Shown: in pieces, positions 26,002-36,307 of the stretch
How positions within the stretch are numbered: position 1 is the first letter of the stretch
How the letters are laid out: every line of letters starts with the position of its first letter
Assembly: GCA_037043235.1 (NCBI GenBank)
Contig: JAWRVZ010000131.1
Coordinates: 1,736,001-1,800,000, forward strand
Origin: Rhodeus uyekii
Taxonomy: Eukaryota; Chordata; Actinopteri; Cypriniformes; Acheilognathidae
Reading direction: 5' to 3'
DNA length: 64,000 bases
Position numbers and translations under genes: made by a program
Notes under the pieces: generated by a model
Told to the model about the DNA's origin: nothing
Databases searched by the model: none
The model's input: the letters and a program-made list of their open reading frames with translations, nothing else

Positions 26002-27954
26002 TCAGATCTGGGTTTCTTGAACATTCTCCTTTGAGCCGCTCTTGAAGAGTAACGGCTCAATCTGTTGGTTCTGCCCTTTACTCATCAAGCCTTTCAGTGA
26101 CCCGTGGATGCCAAGGGTCGGCAGAGGCATTGGAGAAGGGATGGAACATGATGTACTACCTGCAGAGACTGGCACCTGCGTGCAAGAGATGGGGGTATTC
26201 TGGGCTTGGGAGCAGGGCGAAGGGTTGTTGTTATTGTTCAGGCCTCCACCCGAGCCTCCACCAAGGCCCAGACCCATCATGTTATTGTTGAAATGATGGG
26301 CCTTGTAGTAATGGTTGAGATGCTCTGCTCGTGCGAGGTTTGGGAGGTTGACGATTTCAGGGTGGTGCAGTCGCAAGCTCTGTCCACCGGACCCTCCTTG
26401 TGGTACTGTGGATCCTCCTGAGATGCCACTGCCACGGATGCCTGTTCCCGCTCCGATCTCATCTTCGACGTTAATGATTTCAATGGCTCGTGTCGGCCCA
26501 TGATGTTTGTGCAACTGATGCTGCTTCCTCAGCTTGTAAAACACCACCAGCATGACGGCAGCCATGAAGGTAATGGCTACAAAGCAACCAATGATGATCT
26601 TGGTGGTCTTCATTACATCATCTAGTCCAGAGGGGTAGTTGGGCTCAGAAATAGGGACTGTGAATGTGGGTTTGGTTGCTCGGGGAGAAGACGATGAGCC
26701 AAGAATGGAAAGAGAAGAGGCAGTAGTGGGGACAACTTCATGCCATAGGTGCCCAGAAGGTGTTGGCCCGGGTATGTGGATGAAGGTCTCGTTGATGGCA
26801 CGCAATGCAGAATCTTCCTCTCCCGTAGTCTCCACAGTTTCTACAGTGACCGTTGTGAAGTAGGTGTAGTTGACGCTAACGTCTGCTGCGGTCACATTCA
26901 GGACAGCAGTTGCTGTAGTGTTCCCAGCTGAGTTGGTCACCATGCAGGTGTATTGGCCAGTGTCACGCAGAGTTACATTAGTGAAATTCAGTGTGCCATC
27001 ATGCAGCACGGATATCCTCACTCGATATGAGCCATGGGTCATTAGGGTGCCATTCGGTGTGATCCAGTTCACAGAAGTCATAGAGGTACCAGTGCGACAC
27101 TTGAGCTCAGCAGCCATGCCCTCGGTCACATTGAGGTCAGTGGGCGGCTCCACAATAACAGGGGCATAGCAGGTGAAATGGCTCTGGTCCAGCTCTCCAA
27201 TATACTTTCCCTTCAGGTAGGGCGGTGCGTGGCAGCGTGCACAGCAGGTTGTGTTGCTCGGAACGGTTTCTTTCAGCCACCAGCTTAGCCACAGCACGTC
27301 ACAGTTGCACACCCAAGGGTTGTGATTGAGATGAACTCGCTCCAGCTTCTGCAAGGGTGTGAAAAGGTCATGGGGCAAAGAGTGCAGGGAATTGTGGGAA
27401 AGGTTGAGCTCCTCTAGGCTCTTGAGATCATCGAAAGCATTACGCTCGATGACTGACATCTGAGAGTGCATGAGCCATAGTTTGCGTAAGGATTCCAGAC
27501 CTTGGAAGGATCCAGGTCTGATGATTTCCAGACGGTTCCCAGACAATTCTAGCTCCTCCAGTCGCACCAGGGGAGTTAAGTTAGGGATGTCCTTCAGGCC
27601 ACACATACCCAAGTTCAGGTAGCGCAGGTTGATGAGTCCAACAAAGGCAGCATCAGATATATAATCCAGCTTTTTGAGTTCACCTAGGTCAAGACGTCGC
27701 AGTGAGGGGACGCGATGAAAGGCATAGCCTGGCAAGGTCTCGATTGGATTGTTTCGTAACCACAGTTCTCGCAGCTTGCTGAGGTACTCAAAGGCTTGCG
27801 ATGGCACCAGCGTGAGGCGGTTATCGAATAGTTCCAGAGTGTTGAGGTTTGGGAGGCCATTGAAAGCACCCACCTCTATTTGACGAATCTGGTTCTTTGA
27901 GAGCTGGAGGATCTCCAGGTGGCGCAAATGTTTGAATGTGTCAGATTTTATCAC
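26002..27954 (-). CDS. lrrc4b: lrrc4b coding exon 2: LRR2-9, Ig, TM and cytoplasmic tail
   Basis: This exon encodes 650 of the 732 residues of LRRC4B/NGL-3, a postsynaptic type I membrane adhesion protein; the family member NGL-3 binds presynaptic LAR-type receptor phosphatases and PSD-95. It begins with GTG (Val) directly after the acceptor CTTAG, inside LRR1. In whole-protein numbering it gives LRRs to about 283, LRRCT 287-344 (CNC pair at 298/300), one C2 Ig domain 348-436 (Cys368, Trp379, Cys419), a Ser/Thr-rich stalk with N-glycosylation sequons, a membrane helix at about 535-555, and a tail ending KENVQETQI, a class I PDZ ligand. The membrane-proximal [16 protein letters not shown] and the [18 protein letters not shown] end point to LRRC4B over LRRC4 and LRRC4C. 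The tail also has Gly- and Asn-rich runs ([16 protein letters not shown]) lengthening it. Frame intact; stop at 26002-26004. Which teleost duplicate it is cannot be told. Confidence 0.97.
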   Translation of the reverse strand: MIKSDTFKHLRHLEILQLSKNQIRQIEVGAFNGLPNLNTLELFDNRLTLVPSQAFEYLSKLRELWLRNNPIETLPGYAFHRVPSLRRLDLGELKKLDYISDAAFVGLINLRYLNLGMCGLKDIPNLTPLVRLEELELSGNRLEIIRPGSFQGLESLRKLWLMHSQMSVIERNAFDDLKSLEELNLSHNSLHSLPHDLFTPLQKLERVHLNHNPWVCNCDVLWLSWWLKETVPSNTTCCARCHAPPYLKGKYIGELDQSHFTCYAPVIVEPPTDLNVTEGMAAELKCRTGTSMTSVNWITPNGTLMTHGSYRVRISVLHDGTLNFTNVTLRDTGQYTCMVTNSAGNTTATAVLNVTAADVSVNYTYFTTVTVETVETTGEEDSALRAINETFIHIPGPTPSGHLWHEVVPTTASSLSILGSSSSPRATKPTFTVPISEPNYPSGLDDVMKTTKIIIGCFVAITFMAAVMLVVFYKLRKQHQLHKHHGPTRAIEIINVEDEIGAGTGIRGSGISGGSTVPQGGSGGQSLRLHHPEIVNLPNLARAEHLNHYYKAHHFNNNMMGLGLGGGSGGGLNNNNNPSPCSQAQNTPISCTQVPVSAGSTSCSIPSPMPLPTLGIHGSLKGLMSKGQNQQIEPLLFKSGSKENVQETQI

Positions 27955-28124
27955 CTAAGTGAAAAAATTACAGGAACAAGTTTAGGGGTTATTGTGATCA
28001 ATTTGTTCCTGTGAAGGATGTTCATTTTTGAAAATACAGTCATAGACAAGTTTTCAAGTGCTTTAAAGATAAACATTTTGCAAGATGTTCTCAGTCACTC
28101 TTAATGTTTGAAGAAAAACACATT

Positions 28125-29225
28125 AAAAGAAAAGTTCACCCAAAAATAAAAATTGTGTCATTGTTTACTCAACTTCATGTTGCTCCAAAACTGTTTGCAG
28201 TTATTTTTATTCCATGAAAAAGAAAAGGTAATTTTTGAAAAAATCTTCAATCAGGTTTTTTTCCAGTTCATAGTGACCATATGACAGCTCTGTGCAAGGA
28301 ACAGAATAAAATTTAAGTTACTGTTCACAGCAAATCTTCCCCTTCGCTGCAGCACTCAAATGTAATTCGACATATTTGAACTGGCATTTGAACAATGTTC
28401 AGTTCTGACATGCTGTTGTACCATTTCAGAAGGAAAGATTATGAATAATGAATTAAAAATGTTTAGTCTGTTCTTTTCTTGCACAGTTATCTTATGGCTT
28501 TAGGAGCTTCCATGCATATAGATTGCATGGAATACGGTTATGGTGTTTTTTTCTATACCCTAATGCCAAGTGAACACCAAATCATTTTTAGCCAACTGAA
28601 AATGCCAGCATTCTTCTGAAAATGGTTACTGTGCATGTGTAAGGACGTTTTGGTGGCACAGAGGTTCGTTCAATTGAGACACTAAATGTGGAATTGCGGA
28701 ACGGTTACTAGTATCTGATTTCGCAAATAATTAAAAAAATATATATATATCAACACAATGTAACGTACTTGTTCTGGCAATAGGTTTAGATGTGCTTGTT
28801 GTCTTTTGGTATCGTTGTACAAGCAGAATGTGGAATGTTGGTTGGTGTCACATTTGTCCCACTCCTCCTCAACTGTGATTGGACGGCTGGGTAAAAAGTG
28901 ACCGTGATGACCGATGCGTTTTACTCAAAGTTGAACTCTTAGCAGAGTACTTTGCACTCAACGTGAAGTAGACGTTCTGCAACTTGTCACGCTACTGGTG
29001 TTTTAAAAACACATGGCGCTCCCAATGAAAGCAATTGGAAAAATACGCTAGCCTTGGAAAAAAATGCTTTGGTGGACACATGGCTTCACATAAATGGTTA
29101 TTATGAACTGTAAGATAAAGCAGTCCAATTCCTAAAAAGAAACCTCTCCTTTTTCACAGAAAACAACATACAGGTTATAAATTACACAAGAATGACAATG
29201 ACCTAATGTTCATGTTTTGGTGACC
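28125..29225. repeat. GTTCACCC-family repeat, copy D, interrupted
   Basis: The left end reads AAAAGTTCACCCAAAAATAA with the following TTTACTCAACTTCATG. Near 29165-29225 the inverted counterpart AATGACCTAATGTTCATG...GGTGACCC appears. A second element (28565-29084) sits between them. It lies wholly within the lrrc4b intron. Confidence 0.55.
28565..29084. mobile_element. Inverted-end element inside the lrrc4b intron
   Basis: The left end GCCAAGTGAACACCAAATCA and the reverse complement of the right end, GCCATGTGTCCACCAAAGCA, match at most positions, and both continue into a T-run. The interior is noncoding. It matches a cypriniform repeat with the phrase CATGGCGCTCCCAATGAA that I recognise but cannot name. 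Confidence 0.55.
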
Positions 29226-30045
29226 CTAACTGACCCTTCAAAGACCCAATAGAATGGCTTGCAACTGTATTCTTAATCTTAGAAAGGAAAAACAATTGAT
29301 TTAACCAAAGAGCAAACAATAGTCATATTAGAATTTCAACAGTTGTATAAGAATTGCTAAAATATAATGAAAGGACTAGAGCATATTCACACATTATAAA
29401 CGCTAAGGGTTCTGAAAACATTTGTCTCTGTGCATCTGCTGTAGCCAGAACTGCTTTTCTTGGGCAGCGAGAAGCTTCCTCCTGGCCTACTGCCACAATC
29501 CCCTCTGTATATAGAGCAGGGGAGGGGAGGAGGGTGTTAAACACACTGGGTTGAGGGTGTTGAAGAGGAGGGTGGAAACTGTCAGAGCTGCACTCTTGTG
29601 GTAAAATGCTATGGGAGAGAAAGAAGCCAAAGAATCTAGGATGCCTTCAGGTATTAAAACATTTTTAGATTTTTAATCATTTCAAGTGGGGCTCGAGGAC
29701 ACAACAAACTAAATCAGAATTTTTATGCTTAAATGGAGGCTTGATGAAAAGCATTACTATTATTCCTCATTTTTTAATAGGCTTGTTTTTGGTTAACACT
29801 TTCAGTGCCGGCATTATAGCTGTATATTTGCTGTTATCTTCTTCATCTTGAGAATAAATCTAAACCTCCACACTCAAGTAGGTCATCTTAACAACTGACT
29901 TACATTGAAACCTGAGCAATTGGTGCTAACACAACTCTGTGTTCAAGCAACATCAGTGAAACTGATGCTCAATAAAGCTAAGCAACAAACATAAACATCC
30001 TTTCCCAAAGGCTAACTGGAAAAGAATGCTGTGGTCAGTATTTAC

Positions 30046-30291
30046 CTGTATTGAGTTCTCCTGTAAGTTGAGGTATCGTGTGTTGTTTGATATACTGTCT
30101 GGCACCTCTTCTAAGTTTCGTCTTGTACAGATCACTCGACTAGCTTGATTCGAACAACTGCACGGCACAGGACAGGTGGAGGCAGCTCCTACAGCGTCTT
30201 GGCCTGGGAGGATGAGCCGCAACAGCAGCTGAGCCAATAAGAGGAGAAGGGGGGAGGGACTAGGAAGGCTGGTCACCGTGGTGATGCGCAT
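30046..30291 (-). CDS. lrrc4b: lrrc4b coding exon 1: start, signal peptide, LRRNT
   Basis: This exon encodes residues 1-82. The start is the ATG at 30291-30289 in the context GTTGCCATGC, with a purine at -3. The frame stays open upstream but the next candidate at 30324 is TTG, not usable as a normal vertebrate start. Residues 1-35 form a signal peptide with the hydrophobic core [14 protein letters not shown]. An LRRNT cap follows, with the four-cysteine pattern CPVPCSCSN...VIC (40, 44, 46, 55). The sequence [18 protein letters not shown] is characteristic of LRRC4B. The exon ends CAG|GTAAAT inside the first leucine-rich repeat. Human LRRC4B is slightly shorter overall (about 713 residues as I recall). 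Secreted to the cell surface; LRRs face the synaptic cleft. Confidence 0.93.
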
Positions 30292-30313
30292 GGCAACTGG
30301 GTCATGACCCTTC
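30292..30313 (-). other. lrrc4b: Candidate lrrc4b 5' UTR piece and splice acceptor
   Basis: On the minus strand, 22 bases before the ATG, a pyrimidine-rich run (CCTATCATCCTCTTT) is followed by GGAATACAG|G. This is a plausible 3' splice site that would make the first coding exon 30313-30046. A longer unspliced leader is the alternative. Confidence 0.4.
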
Positions 30314-31579
30314 CTGTATTCCAAAGAGGATGATAGGCTGATTCCAGTGTCTCTTGAATGCTGTCTCTTTAATGATTGTAGCTTCCTCCCACAACGGAAG
30401 TCACTTCTGCATTGTTCAGTGGAAATATTCAGTCTTCTTAGTTGGTAGCGTTTTGTCCTTGTTTATTTTTTCAAACAGATACAATTACATAAGTTGAGTC
30501 ATCTTTGACTTTACAGGTCCTCTAATGTGACAGGCCGCTTTGTGATGAATACATGTATTACTGCAAAAGACAAACAAAGAAGAAAGCCATATTTTGTTAC
30601 TCTTACTGAGTCAAATATTTCAGGCACGCAAAACAGATAAAATTTCACATAATAATTGCTTGCAATCAAATGAATTTTTGAAGAAAAATAATTGATCGGG
30701 GGAAAATTTGTTTTTAGGATGCAAGGACTAAAGTTGTCTATCCCTGGAAAAACTAAACTCAACTTCTGTATATTTGTTATGCACATGGATTATTATCTCT
30801 CGGTGCATGTTAATGATCCTCCTGATAAGTATTCATATTTGATATACATATATATATATAAGACTAAACTAAAACACCCTAAAATTCAAATTGCCTGCTG
30901 TATGCAAGGTTTTAAACTTATAACTTGCAGTATATCATATGTGAGATCATAGTCTGCTTCTCACAATAAAACTACATCTGTCATAAAACACAGAGACCCA
31001 GGGAAATTCTGTTCCTCATATTTACATAATGTAAAGAATATCTCACAAATGTGTTGACATCTGGAGTTTGGCAGTAAAAAATAAACAAAAAACAATTAAT
31101 GTATCCAAGATTAAGGTATCCAAGATTTTTACAGAGGTTTTCTTTAATATATATTTGTATATTTTAAATGGAAATTCTATGCATCCTATTCATCTTATTG
31201 GGAATAATTAATCTATGCATATATTTCTTGTAATTTTTAATCAAAATAACATCCTCTGTCACATCTAAATGACTTTTGAATCATGTTCATCACTTATATT
31301 TCTGATGGTCAAACTACCGTTCTTCTCATTTAAACCATGTATTATGTTGCATTATAACAAAAAAATAAATTAAATTAAACAAATGAAACCTGCAATAACT
31401 AAAACCACATTTTACCCAAGTTTGTTGAGTGTTAAATCTGGACCCTGAATGTATGCAATACACACAAAAAAATATCATGACTACACTTACTCACCTTTTA
31501 TGTGCTTAGCTCCCTTGTGCTTTTCTGCAATAATACTTCACGTCTGAACTATGGTACTAATCTTTATGTCCATACTCAC
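30314..31579. other. Probable 5' intron of lrrc4b, nothing else seen
   Basis: AT-rich noncoding DNA between the candidate acceptor at 30313 and the candidate donor at 31579. No other exon is recognised. Confidence 0.4.
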
Positions 31580-31729
31580 CCATAGACTTGAGGCTCATGG
31601 GTTCTAAGAGCAGCATTAACTGGCGCAATGTGCTACAGCTGATGGATTGCTAATTCAACACGAACCCCATGCAAGGGGGCTCAGCTCTCTCACTGCAGGT
31701 TATTTAGACTCCAGTAACCTTATATAAGG
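31580..31729 (-). promoter_or_regulatory. lrrc4b: Candidate lrrc4b promoter and noncoding first exon
   Basis: The palindrome CCTTATATAAGG (31718-31729) supplies a TATA-like box on either strand, and an ATTGG (inverted CCAAT) lies just upstream in minus orientation. About 110 bases downstream on the minus strand is TATGG|GTGAGTATG, a strong splice donor (intron from 31579). Together these outline a roughly 110-base noncoding first exon about 1.3 kb before the coding start. This is inference from motifs; no transcript evidence is available here. Confidence 0.3.
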
Positions 31730-32752
31730 GTATCCAATGAGACACAGGCCATTACTAATGATGATGGCCCTAATTATTGTACTCTGACATGCATGTTCAT
31801 TTAACACAGGATTTTACACTCGGTGCAGTGAAAAATAAGAGAGGAAGAGAGACAGGAGATGGAGTGAGAGAGTGCAGGACAGAAGGCAGAAGGATGGAGA
31901 GATTATTAAACTGATAGATGACTGTACAGCTGCAGGGATAGAAGAGAATCATCAACACTAATAGATGAATACTGACAGAGAAAGAGAGAGAGAGAGAATT
32001 TTCAAGTGAAATGTGAACGAGAGACAGACAGTAAGGAACCGATATTGAGAGGGGGATATGTTAAGAGAATGAGATAGAGGGTGAGGAAAGAGAGGAGAGG
32101 GAGAAATATTAATATTAATAATTTCTCCCAGAGAGAGCAGCATGAGGATGGCTTAATAGAAAGGGATGAATATGAAACAGATAGAGGGATATAAAGACGT
32201 GAACGACAACATAGGTGCATCAAAAACAACAAGAGCACTAGAAAGATGGGAGAGATACAGGGAAGACTACACAAAGGAATGAATATAAATCAGGTAAAGA
32301 GAGAAGACATAAGCCACACTCTTTTGAGTAATAACAATACTTACAATAATTCAAATGATTAAAATATACTATCTACTTTGCATTTTTTGTATTGAGTCAA
32401 GATATCTACTCGTAAAATGTCTTTCCACTATAAGATTATGCAGTATAGTCAAGAGTTCACCACAGCTGAACTTTCTAAAAGACATTTAGATATTGCAAGA
32501 CACATTTCTTTGTGCTAACGTTTGCATGCATATGGAAGGAAGTGAAAAGTCTGCACCTGTCCTTGCCCATTTAAACATTCTTTACCCTTTGCAAATGTAC
32601 TCTTACATGCTCTAAAGATGCAGCATCTTTCCTAACTTATACTAAATTTATATTTAGTGCAAACTGAATGAATGAATTACGATTTATACATGAAAATATT
32701 TACAGATTCCCTTTAATAAGCATAAATACAAGGTGATGAGCCACAGCTCAAA

Positions 32753-32793
<41 letters not shown>

Positions 32794-33555
32794 TCCAGTC
32801 AGGGGAACAAATGTGATGTCCCCTGCTGTTGCTTCACTCTGACCAAAACCAGTGTTTTACCGTAAGCATTAGCATGCCGTTATGGACAAAAGCCATTTGT
32901 AGTGCTGTCATGTAACAGGAAGCCATGCCCAAGGCCCTCTTCTATAAACACTGCAACTCAAGCATCACTAATACAGTCACAGCTACCTGCAGCAATACCT
33001 GCCTCAGATGTTCCCTAGTGCATCTGCTGGTAAACAGGCGGGTAACCAGACCTCACAATTGGGCTATAGCACCAAATGGGATTTCAGTAGCCCTGGACTT
33101 TATGTTCTGTCCATTCTGAAAGTGTAATAGAAGAAAATTAAATAAATGTGGAAAATATTAATGATTGAATGAAAATGAAAACAGACAAATTAAACGGAAG
33201 CTGTCAACCTCCATGATGGACACAAGATGACTTAGAAGTATTTCAATTAATAAGGTAGAGTTTAATTAGTTCAATATCTAAATCACAATAAATAAATAAA
33301 ACATTCCCTTTAACAACTATTGCATGTCTGGAACACAGAACATAGCCTCTCAAATCACAAAATGAATTGTGGTTAATTAAATATATTACCATATATTAAT
33401 TATCCCTGTTAACTGAGTAAAAACAGTTTGAAAACAAGCAGCTTTGTCATAATTACAGCAGAATATATTGGCGTGGGAATATTGTATCAGAAAATGTGGG
33501 CCCTTCAAGTCAAAAAGTTTGAGAACCTATGCCTTAAGAAGCTATTTCTACCAGA
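31730..33555. other. Intergenic, conserved-looking segment at its left edge
   Basis: About 31740-31800 carries GGCCATTACTAATGATGATG and CCCTAATTATTG and looks like promoter-proximal regulatory DNA. Further right are purine-rich patches (31835-32110), a (TC)n(CA)n microsatellite at 32755-32792, and otherwise AT-rich DNA without exons. Confidence 0.45.
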
Positions 33556-34080
33556 TTTAACATTTACATTTAGCAGATGCTTTTATCCAAAGTGACTTAC
33601 AACTTGAGGAATACAGAAAGCGATTCATCCTGAAGATACAAAACTATCTAAGAGCGCTTACAATACAAAGTTTCAAACATTACACATACTAGTAGTACAA
33701 GCCTGGGGAATGGAGAAGGTTTTTTTTATGTTGAGGTGTGTGTGTGTTGAGGTGTCTGTCATGTCAGGTGTTCACGAAAAAGGTGAAATTTTAGCAGTCT
33801 TTTGAATATTGCCAAGGATTCTGCATTCCGTATGAAGGCAGGGAGATCGTTCCACCAGCAATGGTGAACGATAATATTCTTGAGTGATTTTTTTTTTTTG
33901 CCTCTCTATGAAGGTACAAAGTCGTCGTTTGTTGATCGAACGAAGGTTTCTGGTTGGTGTGTAGATTCGAAGTAGTGTCTGGAAGTATGAGGGTGCTGAG
34001 CCTGTGTAAGTTCTGTGAGCAAGTGTCAGTGCTTTGAATTTGATGCGAGCTGCAAGTGGGAGCCAATTTAACCCTTAATT
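33556..34080 (-). mobile_element. 5'-truncated L2-type LINE, 3' end
   Basis: On the minus strand the piece encodes the last part of a LINE ORF2: LPLAARIKFKALTLAHRTYTG near 34055-33995, then TPTRNLRS, then after a frameshift WNDLPAFIRNAESLAIFKR (about 33860-33800). This pattern is the C-terminal end of L2/CR1-type reverse transcriptases. A 3' tail with CACTTTGGATAAAAGC and a TAAATGTAAATG end follows at 33606-33558. It is truncated at its 5' side, as is usual for LINE copies, and inactive. Confidence 0.75.
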
Positions 34081-36284
34081 ATTTTTTTTCTGATGTAACC
34101 TAATAAATTTAAATAAATACACACAAGAATAAAAAAAATAATAATTTATGGACATTTAAAGATTCCTAAATATTTCTAATATAACATTTTACAACACGTT
34201 AATATAATATAATGTTCTTCAATAATGCTAAAGATGATTTCATGATAATATTTTTGTTACATACACTTTTTGAAAACATACCAGTCCAATGTGTGCAAAT
34301 GAGAAGCATACTGTACCTGCACTTGCAAGGAGGTTATGTATTTAACAGCATGACTTAACCAGGTTACATCTGACGTTTAAAATGGATCACTGGCTCAGTC
34401 CCTGATGTTTGCAGAATCTCGTCACACTCATTCGTAACGTTGTATTTTGTGAGCCAACGGAAAAGAGAAAGCGCGCTCACCATGAAGTAATTATTAAAAC
34501 ATCATCCAGTAAATTACGGTCACCTTATTTTATCTATCTGTGTTGTGTCATCTTCATGCATGATCGACAAGAGCTACATTTAGCTCAAAGTGCCAACTGC
34601 CAATTAAACGGCTGTAATGGGAGATGGCATCTGCTGTGATGTTGATGGGAAATGGAGTCCAAAATGACAGTGTTGACAGGAAATTGAGTCAGCTGTGAGC
34701 CAGTTGGGAAATGTGGTTTAAATGGCTGGAACATAAAATGTGTTTGCGGTATGCACGTGAGACACTGTGATCCTGTTTATGGTCAATGCCTCACACTCAC
34801 TCAAATTCTCAAACCACTTTGAGCCCTTTATCACATGTGTTGTGTCGCTTTCCATAAACATGTTAAACCCCACTGATTGCCTTTATCCTCTCTCCCATTC
34901 TACGAACACTCTCTCTCACACTCCCATCTCTACGCGTCCTCTCTGTGTCCAGTCAGTGTGTAAATACGCCGTTGGCCTCTAAGCCTGATGAAAGGTTAAC
35001 CTGCTGCACTGAAACATATTAACCCTTTAGCCTACGTTTTGCTATCAGCATCCTAGAGGATTCTATCCATTTCAAATCTTAGCACAGAGTTACCATGGTT
35101 ACCTTTCAATAAACTTTCTCTCTACGCCAAGTTTTCTTCAAGAGTGATATCACTCTCATACAGTGCCTCCATCCCATAGTGCTTTTTACACACACACACT
35201 AACAATTTGAGCTGCTGGTGGATCAAGGTCTGCATTCATCTACTTACTACTACTACACAGTTTTATTATCCAGTGAGACCATGGGAGAGGAGCTCTCAGT
35301 GGTGGAGAACATGGCTGATGTTGTTGGTCACACTTTCTATACAATGATGGTTAATCCACTTAGGCCCATTCACACCAAGAAAGCTGGCACTTTAAATGCT
35401 AGTGGTTTCTGATTGGCTGTGAATGTTTGTACAGTTCATCAGCAGGGAAAAATCATCCTGAAAATGACTGCAATGATATTGTTCTTCAATGTCTTTATCA
35501 TTATGTGTAGTAAAGCTGTGATGTGGACTTCCCTATTCTCACAGAATTATTAAAACTGTATAGTTTTAATTGTAATAATTAATGTACTTGGTGTGAATGG
35601 GCCTTAAAGCTCCATGACAAACAAAACAATCCCCTCCCAAACACACACAAAATTATCCTAATGACTCATGCACTACATTAAAGGTTGTTGTTTGTTGTAA
35701 CTTAGGTGTTGACACTATCACCATACTGCTGTTACACTCGTGCATGAAGAGATTATATTATTATATTGTTATATTATATAGAATATATATACAGTATATA
35801 AAAATGGTTTCTCAGAAGAAATAAATTCAACAGCTTTTGAGTGAATGATTTCAGAAGAACCTCTTGACCAGGGGCCACAGGAGTCACAATTGCTTAACCT
35901 AATAATATTATTCATATATTAATATTGTTAATCAAGATATTTTTCGATACCGTATGTTTTTACTCACGAAGCACCACATTAAGGTGTGAAAGGAAGAAAA
36001 TGACACACCTTTAACCTCTTAATGATAACTCACCCATGCACATCTTATTTTTAGCACAGATACTGTACACAGCCACAAAGAGTGGTTGCTTCCTCCTGAG
36101 AGAAAGTCCAATTTTAGGTTAAGACACTAGTATGGATTCCGGGGCTAGCAACGTGGCCTCCATGTTTCAGCTGCAAAACCTTCTATGATTTCAGCTGTAA
36201 GAGAGGTGACATTTAAGTTCCCATCACAGACAATCCACATACTGCAGCGAGAAATTTAAAGGAAAAAGTGTAAACGTGAACATA
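34081..36284. other. Intergenic, nothing recognised
   Basis: No exon is recognised. About 34640-34730 has an imperfect recurrence of GGGAAATGGAG, AGGAAATTGAG and GGGAAATGTGG spaced 29-37 bp apart. The rest is AT-rich with scattered TA runs near 35760-35810. Confidence 0.45.
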
Positions 36285-36307
36285 CCCCCCCCCCCCCCCC
36301 CCCCCCC
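36285..36307. repeat. Poly-C tract (23 bases)
   Basis: An uninterrupted run of C. The minus strand is a G-run able to form quadruplex structures. Confidence 0.97.

Larger units (their letters stand above)
27955..30045 (-). other. lrrc4b: lrrc4b coding intron with nested repeats
   Basis: A phase-0 GT-AG intron of 2091 bp. The donor is ATACAG|GTAAATA and the acceptor TTTTTTCACTTAG|GTG after a pyrimidine-rich tract. Joining the exons gives an uninterrupted LRR1 (LNLQENSIQ then [10 protein letters not shown]), matching the family's spacing. The interior is mostly transposon-derived, described separately. Confidence 0.93.

Noticed and set aside
26042..27169. Plus-strand frames over lrrc4b exon 2
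   Set aside because: They are shadows of the conserved minus-strand coding sequence and have no family resemblance of their own.
30292..30324. Upstream N-terminal extension of lrrc4b starting at 30324
   Set aside because: The codon there is TTG, not ATG. The ATG at 30291 has better context and gives a normal signal peptide.
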